A DNA stretch of 64,000 bases from Miscanthus floridulus (lineage: Eukaryota > Streptophyta > Magnoliopsida > Poales > Poaceae): the NCBI RefSeq assembly GCF_019320115.1, contig NC_089583.1, forward strand, positions 78,881,928 to 78,945,927, written 5' to 3'. Below, in pieces: positions 57,462 through 64,000 of the stretch. The notes beneath the pieces were generated by a model. It was not told the origin of the DNA. It saw only the letters and a list, made by a program, of their open reading frames with translations, and did no database searches. The position numbers were made by a program, and so were the translations under genes. Positions within the stretch are counted from its first letter, which is position 1; every line of letters starts with the position of its first letter.

Positions 57462-59030
57462 TGAAAGGATCAAGATACCCAAGAGGGGGTGAATTGGGCT
57501 AATTCTAAAATTCTTTGCAATAATTAAACTCTACACTTAGCCCACTTCACCCCTTGTGCCTAGAATGTGTTCCTATTGTTCTACTGTATAAAAGTTTTAC
57601 ACCCTAGGTTCCAATCCTACTCTAGCATGGCAATTCTAAGAATGTAAAGACAAGAATTGAATTGCTCAAATGTAAATGCTTACAGTAAAAAGAGGAGAAG
57701 GAACACGACGATGTTTTGCCGAGGTATCGGAGAGTCGTCACTCCCCACTAGTCCTCGTTAGAGCACCCGCGCAAGAGTGTAGCTCCCCCTTGATCCATGC
57801 AAAGATCAAGTGCTCTCTACAGGCCGATTCTTTGACACTCCATCATGGTAAATCACCCACAACCACTCATAACTTGAGTTGGGTCATCCACAAGCTCCAC
57901 CGGATAATCACCAAACTCCCGATCACCACCAAACCATCTAGGTGATGGCGATCATCAAGAGTAACAAGCACGAACTCTCACTTGACCACAACAAGCCTAA
58001 TGATAAGGGTGGATGCACACTTGCTACTCTCCTTACACTAATGAGGCCTTAATCTTGGATTCTCAAATCTCAATCACCTCACTAGGCTCTTACTCTCCTT
58101 TGCAGTCTCAAGGGTGTTTCTTAGCTGAACAAATGGGCAAGAGACCTCCCTTGGATGAATAGAGGAACTATTTATACCCCCTCATTCAAAATGAACCATT
58201 AAGAGGTTGAGTCAGCACTCTGCGGGGTGACCGGACGATCCGGTCAGTTATCCCCACCACAGAGCCATTAAGTTGTGACCGGACTCTAACCTGCGTCCGG
58301 TTAGTACTGACCGGACACGTTTGGTCATAAAAACTACTCTCTGAAACCTTACTGATGTTGACCGGACGTTGGCATGGATCCTCACCAGCGTTCGGTCAGC
58401 ACTGACTGGATGCGTCCGATCAGCAAACTCCCTCTCTAGAACCTCTCTGGAGTTGACCGGACGCAAGAACCCAATGCCCGACCACTTTTCACTCAGCGTC
58501 CGTTCGCAACCAGATGGCTCCAGTTGATCAATTGAACTGACCGGGACTCACCCTTCAGCGGCCGGTTACAACCAGACCAGCGTCCGGTCAGTCATTTGAC
58601 CCTCCATTCACTTCCAACTCGAAATCATATGTGAATGAAATTTGCTCCACTTGATCTTAGGGCTACTCCTGAGCTACCTAGTGCTAGATTTAACAAATGT
58701 GCACCACACCTAACCCACTAGACTCACCTAGGTCAAGCTACTAGCCCATACCTCCCTTAATAGTACGGTCAAAGAAAAAACAAAGCCCTAAACTACTCCA
58801 ACTGTCTCTCCAACACCAAACGACACTTAGAACTAGTGCATCCTTAACCCTGTTGTCCATCCTTTGAAAATCGAAATGATTTCTATCGTAGGGGCATGAC
58901 AACCATGATTGCCCAATCAATTGTTATTACCATGACCTAACTTAATTGTCTCTGCAAAACACACGTTAGTCATAGTAATCTCGTATTGTCATTAATCACC
59001 GAAACCCAACTAGCAGCCTAGATGCTTTCA
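57462..59030 (-). repeat. Sirevirus 5' LTR (1569 bp)
   Basis: The plus strand runs from TGAAAGGATCAAGATACCC to CCTAGATGCTTTCA, inverted ends TGAAAG/CTTTCA. It is similar throughout to 44343-45952 with many substitutions. A cluster of GACCGGAC palindromes lies at 58220-58600. Confidence 0.87.
58169..58176 (-). promoter_or_regulatory. TATA box of the Sirevirus 5' LTR
   Basis: The minus strand reads GGGGTATAAATAG downstream of the palindrome cluster. The same box stands in the other two LTR copies (45059-45052, 31714-31707). Confidence 0.6.
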
Positions 59031-59035
59031 TAAGA

Positions 59036-59394
59036 CACTAGAATTATTAATAGCCGCTAAAAATAGAAGTTGAGTTGAAAATAAAACTTTAAGGATTAAA
59101 ATACACTTTTAGAAGTTAATGGATGAAATTGAGCTCAGAATACAAAGTTTAGGGATTAAAATGGTCACTTTGATAGTTCAATGATGAAACTGAGAAAAAA
59201 ACTTTTTAAAAATAAAATTGTTATTTTGAAAATTCAGAGACGAATTGATAGTTGATGAACCAAAGTGACTATTTTGCCATCTAGAACATTAGTACATTGA
59301 ATATAGAGTATTTCTTTTGACCTATAATGTTGTACTAACCAATAAAATAAAGTGTTTGATACAAAATATCATTAGAATAAAATCAATTGATTTA
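59036..59394. other. Flanking sequence with a dispersed-repeat fragment (59060-59295)
   Basis: Blocks such as GGATTAAAATGGTCACTTTG and AAAGTGACTATTTTGCCATC match the fragment at 39830-40085 in opposite orientation. No gene is present. Confidence 0.45.
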
Positions 59395-59737
59395 GGGGTG
59401 TTTGAATTCAGTAGCTGAAGTTTAAGGGTGTCATATCGGGTGTTATATGGAGGTGTCACATCGAGTGTTCGGATAGTAATAATAAAATAAATTACGAAAG
59501 TCATCAGTAATCCGCGAGACGAATTTATTAAGCCTAATTAATCCATCATTAGCACATGTTAACTGTAGCACCACATTGTCAAATCATGGACTAATTAGGC
59601 TTAAAAAATTCATCTCGCAAATTAGTCTTAATCTATGCATTTAGTTTCGTAATTAATCTATATTTAATACTCTATTCATGTATTCAAACATCCGATGTAA
59701 CAGGGATTAAAGTTTAGGAGGGAAAACAAACACAACC
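59395..59737. mobile_element. MITE, PIF/Harbinger-like, 343 bp, TSD TTA
   Basis: The ends GGGGTGTTTGAATTC and AAACACAACC are diverged inverted repeats, with TTA at both flanks (59392-59394, 59738-59740). The interior shares CCTAATTAGTCCATGATTTG-type blocks with 10395-10726 in inverse orientation. Confidence 0.7.
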
Positions 59738-60025
59738 TTATTATAAATATTTTGTAGCAAGAAACTTAATTGTACAATCAGATTTTTACTTGCATGTTTT
59801 ATTTAGAAAACCATGTTTTATCAACTTCAAAACATTGCAAGCCACATCTTCTTTTCTTTTTGTTTGAGTCTACATGCTTCTTATATTCGACCAGACTAAA
59901 TGGTGAACGTTTGCCTAAACTAAATCTAGCAAATGATTTTTGGACATGCTACCTTTCCTTTTCTAGAAAAAAAAATCCCGTTTGTATCCTTTTCTGTATG
60001 GAACCACGCGTAGCAGCCATTCAGC

Positions 60026-60132
60026 CTGTTCATTGGTTGGTTTCTGGGCTGATAAGTCCGACCAATAATAATTTGTTGTGAGAAAATAATATTATACCAT
60101 GACTGATAAGCTTTAGCTGAAACCAACAAGCG
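60026..60132. mobile_element. Short hAT-like MITE, decayed
   Basis: It starts CCTGTTCATTGGTTGG, carries TTTGTTGTGAGAAAATAAT inside and ends AACCAACAAGCGA, as other family members here do. Confidence 0.5.
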
Positions 60133-60299
60133 ATCATGGTGATTCTCTTCTCAAGGCGCGCTTTCCAAAGCTGCAGACATCATTAAAAAAAGTAATTTTA
60201 AAATGTTATAACTTCTTAATGATGTATCTATTTTTAATTCTATCTGCACCTATGTGTTCTACGCAACGAGGTGAATAAAACTAGACCCCACTTACATGT

Positions 60300-60780
60300 G
60301 TTTTGAATTTTTTTTTCTAGTAGCAATTTATGTGTAATAACTCATAACGTATATGACTTATGTCAAAAACTTGTAAATACAAAAGTTATGAAAACACAAC
60401 TTATGTAAAAAAAGTTATGAAATACAATATATGTTAATAAGTTATTCTAAAAATTTAAGTACTTAAGTTATTCTATATAACTTGCGAACGTTGTCCAATA
60501 AAAATTAAGATAAAACTTATGTTAATAAGTTCTGCTCTATAAAATTTTATATTGTAAAAGTTGTGACATATAAGTTGTGGTAATATGTTGTGCATAAAAG
60601 TTATGTGTATAGCTTAGTAACTTTCCGGAGAAAAGAAAAGTTAAGTGTATAACTTGTTTGTATAACTTAAATATATATAACTTGATGAATGATTTAGATG
60701 TAAAGTTAGACGTATAAGTTATATTCCTTAGCTTAGTTGTACAAATTAATATCATAACATAATAGCAGAAATATGAAACT
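60300..60780. repeat. AAGTTAT/ATAACTT-rich stretch
   Basis: Short motifs AAGTTATG, AACTTATG and ATAACTT recur about twenty times in both orientations with irregular spacing. It is not a regular tandem array. Confidence 0.6.
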
Positions 60781-61393
60781 ATGTACGAAAAATAACGGGT
60801 CGTTAGCGGGGAAGAAATCCAGTGAATAACCGCTCAACTGGATTTGGGTCGTATATTACATCTATGTTGTAGGATTGTCGAACGTATTCACATATTTTCG
60901 TAAAACTCCCACACATTTTTTGTAGGCTCACATAATATCCAGCCGAGCTTGGTTTGTTACGTGGCTATGGGCACGCTTGGTAGAGACTCGACATAGAAGC
61001 AAGTGAAGGAGAGTAGGAGACGGATGATTGCAGCAGCAACGCAGGCAGTCAAAACCATATGCCTTAACTAAAAGGTACAAGGCCAAGTAGGCAGCCATCA
61101 ACGAGGCTATACATCTTCCATCGTAGTGTATTGTTTCTCTACGAAAAGCAGCGGCTTTAACTTTTGTCAAAGTCCTATGCCCGTTTCACCTTCAAATTGT
61201 GAAAGCGTGTGATGAAGATGCCAGTGACCTTGTTTACAATGCGAATTGAAAGAGTGCTTCAAATTTTAGTTAGTCGAAGCACCTGCTGCTTCTGCAAGCT
61301 AATACGGACACATGCGAAACATCTGGAGCCTTTACGCAGACATGGAGACTGGGGCTAACAGCGAGCATGTAGCGTTTGGGCTGCTCTGATGGG

Positions 61394-61593
61394 CAGGGGC
61401 GGATCCAGAACGTGGCTGCGTCCCAGGCTGAGCTGTTGATTCACGTTCAAAACAGTCTGATCTTACTTTCTAGGTCTCCTTTTGTCTAATTAAAATCATA
61501 GTTTTTTAGGCTAAACGCCACATATGTTAAAGGGGCTACATGGACTCGCCCCGGGCTGCAGCCCGGGCAGCCCGGGCCCTGGATCCGCCCGTG
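61394..61593. mobile_element. hAT-like MITE, 200 bp, TSD CTGATGGG
   Basis: The ends CAGGGGCGGATCCAG and CTGGATCCGCCCGTG are inverted repeats. A perfect 8-bp duplication CTGATGGG flanks it (61386-61393, 61594-61601). Confidence 0.88.
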
Positions 61594-61701
61594 CTGATGG
61601 GCAATGTATAGAGTGGACGGTTGGTTTCGGTGACAGATAAATGCCGAAGTGTGGGATGAAATTCGTAGGGGCACAAATTTTTGTTTTTTTTAATATTATA
61701 G

Positions 61702-61703
<2 letters not shown>

Positions 61704-61779
<76 letters not shown>
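61704..61779. repeat. (TA)38 microsatellite
   Basis: An uninterrupted TA dinucleotide tract of 76 bp. Such tracts are highly polymorphic and prone to assembly error. Confidence 0.95.
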
Positions 61780-61780
<1 letters not shown>

Positions 61781-61796
61781 CGACAGATATATATGC

Positions 61797-61911
61797 CCTG
61801 TTCGTTTGGCTTATAAGCTATAGCTAAAAATACTGTTGGCTGATTTATTGTGAAAAAAAATACCGTTGATTGACTAAAAAAGTACAGACTTATAAGCGAA
61901 ACGAACGTGGC
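61797..61911. mobile_element. Short hAT-like MITE (CCTGTTCGTTTGGC family)
   Basis: The ends CCTGTTCGTTTGGCTTATAA and TTATAAGCGAAACGAACG are inverted. The interior includes TTGTGAAAAAAAATACC, as in related copies. Confidence 0.65.
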
Positions 61912-61954
61912 GATACATCATATATTAACGTGTGGATAAAGTGCGCGTTAAGCG

Positions 61955-62500
61955 TGTTAGGTTTGATCTCCCACCAATTAGGCCCAACGGCCTTTTGGGC
62001 CTTGTTCTCGCGCCCTGATCGGGGGCGCCCAACCATACATGGTTGGTGGGCCCCCATCACACTGCGCTATAAATAAAGGTGGGGGCGGTAGGCTCTCGAT
62101 ATATGAGGTTCACCTGAGCCGCGACTCCCCACCGATATTCCCCATCCCGATCCGAGAGGGGAGCAGCCAGTGACGGGAAGCCGCCACCGTCTCCACTGCG
62201 CCACCACTTCACTGCACCGACTCCTCTCTCCACCGAACGTCGCTGCCGGCGCGCAGATGGCATCCGCTAACGAGATCCCGGCCGGCGCTTCCACCACTCC
62301 GACTGCTTCGACCACTACGGCCTTCGATGGTCTGCAACCTCTCATTCCCCTTCTCTCTGCCTCTTTGTAGATTGAGTATTAGGATTTTTGATTACTGGGA
62401 TTCAAGAACATGTACCCCTACTTCACTGTGTATATGTATTCCTATTACTATGTACCCGATCTGATGAACTTGACTCGATTGAGTCCTACGAAATCTAACA
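61955..62500 (+). repeat. Copia 5' LTR (546 bp)
   Basis: It starts TGTTAGGTTTGATC and ends AAATCTAACA (inverted ends TGTTAG/CTAACA), directly followed by a primer-binding site. The matching 3' LTR is outside the window. Confidence 0.8.
62068..62075 (+). promoter_or_regulatory. TATA box of the Copia LTR
   Basis: GCGCTATAAATAAAGG lies about 190 bp before the first in-frame ATG at 62257, in a normal place for an LTR promoter. Confidence 0.65.
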
Positions 62501-64000
62501 TTGGTACCGGAGCCAGGTTTATTGAAAAGAAAGATCGAACGATTGAACCAATTTCAGATCGGGAAAGAACATGAACGAACCCTAACCCTAACCCTAACAT
62601 GAATGGATGAATGGGGTCCTATCTGGGCCCTCATCCCGCCGGCGGCATCCCCACCGCGCGGGACAAAGACCGAGCCGTCGGCCCTCGCCGACGTGCCAGA
62701 CTAGAACCCGAACCCTAGATTTAAATCCTTGTTCGGATAAGAGAAAAGCAGACCCAAATCCGAAGAGGGGAAAGGGGATAATCTTGGAGAACTCGAATCA
62801 AACAAAAAAAATACGAATCGGGTTCAACCGAACCCTAACCCTAGATCCCCTTTTCGGGTGAACGAGTGAAAAGAAAGAAGATAGAAATCGAATCCGAAGG
62901 GAGAAGAAAGTCTACCTCGCCGCGCGACGGATGTCCCTTCGCCGGCGCGGGAGAAGAAGGGCCAGGGGGGGCAACCGCTCGCCTGGCTCGGCCAAGGGGG
63001 CGCCGTGGCCAGGCCGCTCGACGGTGGCGTGCTCACCCATTGGGGAGCACGCGCGCCGGCGAGGGGGCCGGCGACGACGCCATGGATCGCCCGCTCCTCC
63101 GCCTTCGAGTCGCTCTCGGTTGCGCTCGCCTCACTACTGCAGCTGAGAGAGAGTAGAGAGAGAAGAGGGAGGAGCGAATGGCCTCTAGGGTTCGAGAGGA
63201 CGCGGCCAGGGGCGGTTTTTGTTCGCCCGAAGACGTCGCGCCGCTGTCCGATGAATCCAACGGCGCTAGATGCGTGGGCCAGCGTCGCGGCCCAGGCGGG
63301 CGAGCGCGCAAGGCCGAATTTTCGGCCCAGGCCCAGATTGCGGCCTGGGCGCGGGGGGGAGCAAGCGGGACAGCGCGCGGCCGTCTTGGGCTGCTGCAGC
63401 GCGCGCTGCTGGCCAGGCCGCGCGCATGGGCCAGCTGGGCCGCGCTGGGCTGAAGTGAAAAGAAAAATGTTTGTTATTTTTTTTCAGGAGCAATTTTAAT
63501 GCATATTTTTTGATGAATTTGAATGATTTTGATACAATTTTTTCTGTGCAAATATTATCCAACGATATTTTGCCAAAAAACAGTAAAGTACTCGGTGCTT
63601 CTAGAAAATAATAATATGAAAGATTATTAATGTTTCCGCTGTGCATGATAATTATTGTTCTCTTTGATTAAATTTGAACCAACGGGATAATTTAATTTTA
63701 AGAGAAGTGATGAATTTCTGATAATTTTGATGAGATTATGATGTTGTTATTTTCTGACCAACGTTGTTAATAACAATATTATAATTTTGATCCATGAGAA
63801 ATTATGCATTAATTTTACTTCTGCCCAACGGTGATGTAAAATATTTGCATGGATGAATTATAAGTTTTAATTTGACCAACGTTGAGTTAAAGCATGAAAT
63901 TTTATGTATAAATATTTCTTATTTACTCTGGTGTGATTTCAGGAGGCAAATGCATTGTAAACATTGCCAACATCTCGACACTCAATGGGACCCATCATCG
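62257..64000 (+). CDS. Copia gag (UBN2-like), apparently spliced, 3' end off window
   Basis: Proposed exon 1 is 62257-62329, inside the LTR (MASANEIPAG, then a threonine-rich run ending FD). Proposed exon 2 starts at 63943 after a pyrimidine-rich tract and AG, and reads GGKCIVNIANISTLNGT to the window edge, resembling the start of UBN2-type Copia gag proteins (NI-x-x-LNGTN). The join GATG/GAGG keeps the frame and restores a glycine codon. Exon 2 has no nearby upstream ATG in its frame, which supports splicing. The donor (G/GTCTGC) is weak. The intron of about 1.6 kb would contain the end of the LTR, the primer-binding site and the leader. Only about 19 residues of exon 2 are visible, so the family call is tentative. 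Confidence 0.5.
62501..62514 (+). other. Primer-binding site of the Copia element
   Basis: TTGGTACCGGAGCC follows the LTR end. It is two mismatches from the initiator-Met site. Confidence 0.65.
62515..63942 (+). other. Leader / putative intron of the Copia element
   Basis: A GC-rich first half (62600-63460) with CCCTAACCCTAACCCTAAC at 62581-62599 is followed by an AT-rich second half ending in a splice-acceptor-like ATTTCAG. Open frames in the GC-rich half are on several strands and frames without family motifs. Confidence 0.5.

Larger units (their letters stand above)
44343..59030 (-). mobile_element. Full-length Sirevirus (Ty1/copia), 14.7 kb, TSD TAAGA, inactive
   Basis: TAAGA flanks the element exactly (44338-44342, 59031-59035). 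In transcription order (right to left) it has: the 5' LTR (59030-57462), a primer-binding-site remnant, gag (57408 to about 53580, interrupted by a nested LTR), protease, integrase, reverse transcriptase and RNase H (53574-50349), an extra ORF (48908 to about 46350), a polypurine tract (45967-45953) and the 3' LTR (45952-44343). Domain order is that of Copia. The gag with a coiled coil and CCHC knuckles, and the extra 3' ORF, are Sirevirus traits. Every reading frame is broken. Confidence 0.88.
59741..61385. other. AT-rich intergenic sequence
   Basis: No gene is recognised. It holds a decayed MITE (60026-60132) and an AAGTTAT-rich stretch (60300-60780). Confidence 0.4.

Noticed and set aside
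61641..61823. Open frame reading YIYIYI
   Set aside because: It is a translation of the TA microsatellite.
62581..62599. CCCTAACCCTAACCCTAAC as a possible telomeric repeat
   Set aside because: Only about three units, six-base period (plant telomeres are CCCTAAA), and located in a retrotransposon leader.
62607..63499. Multiple GC-rich open frames in the Copia leader
   Set aside because: They are overlapping on both strands and lie in the putative intron between gag exons. No domain is recognised.

Overview
This is a window of a large, repeat-rich grass nuclear genome. The monocot codon bias (very GC-rich coding exons), the dense nested LTR retrotransposons of the Sirevirus, Tekay/Del and Tat types, and the Stowaway- and hAT-type miniature elements point to the Andropogoneae (a sorghum, sugarcane, Miscanthus or maize relative). 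The species is inferred, not proven.

Only two host genes look intact. The first is a four-exon, minus-strand gene at 10817-13945 for an 827-residue C2-type phospholipase D of the alpha class, with both HKD motifs. The second is a four-exon, plus-strand gene at 29400-30506 for a 203-residue plant protein of unknown function. Two more host-derived loci are broken. One is a minus-strand C2H2 zinc-finger gene at 35425-39224, with a stop, a 46-bp frameshifting duplication and a lost 3' end. The other is an intronless UDP-glucuronate 4-epimerase copy at 41986-43049, with stops and a frameshift.

Layout from left to right. 1-9718: minus-strand Ty3/gypsy remains, namely a Tekay/Del-like LTR inserted in a degenerate chromovirus whose LTR is shared with the tail of a second copy, then the 5' end of a Tat-like element. 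9719-19190: the phospholipase gene, MITEs and a tRNA-derived SINE. 19325-26973: a Copia LTR split by a solo Sirevirus-type LTR (TSD CCTAT) and by a complete non-autonomous element (TSD CACAT) that carries a 37/44-bp tandem array. 28190-32597: the second gene, with two MITEs upstream and a truncated Sirevirus downstream. 32598-43049: transposon debris and the two pseudogenes. 44343-59030: a full-length Sirevirus of 14.7 kb (TSD TAAGA) with decayed gag, protease, integrase, reverse transcriptase, RNase H and an extra 3' ORF, plus a nested LTR remnant inside gag. 59031-61911: MITEs, a hAT element and an AT microsatellite. 61955-64000: the 5' end of another Copia element whose gag appears to start with an exon inside the LTR.

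The most interesting signals are: the tandem array open in all three frames of one strand; the LTR-encoded first gag exon with a 1.6-kb intron spanning the primer-binding site; the concentration of TAG stops at expected glutamine/tryptophan codons in the Sirevirus third ORF; and the paired changes in LTR palindromes. No computation was run. Boundaries were read by eye from terminal motifs and target-site duplications.
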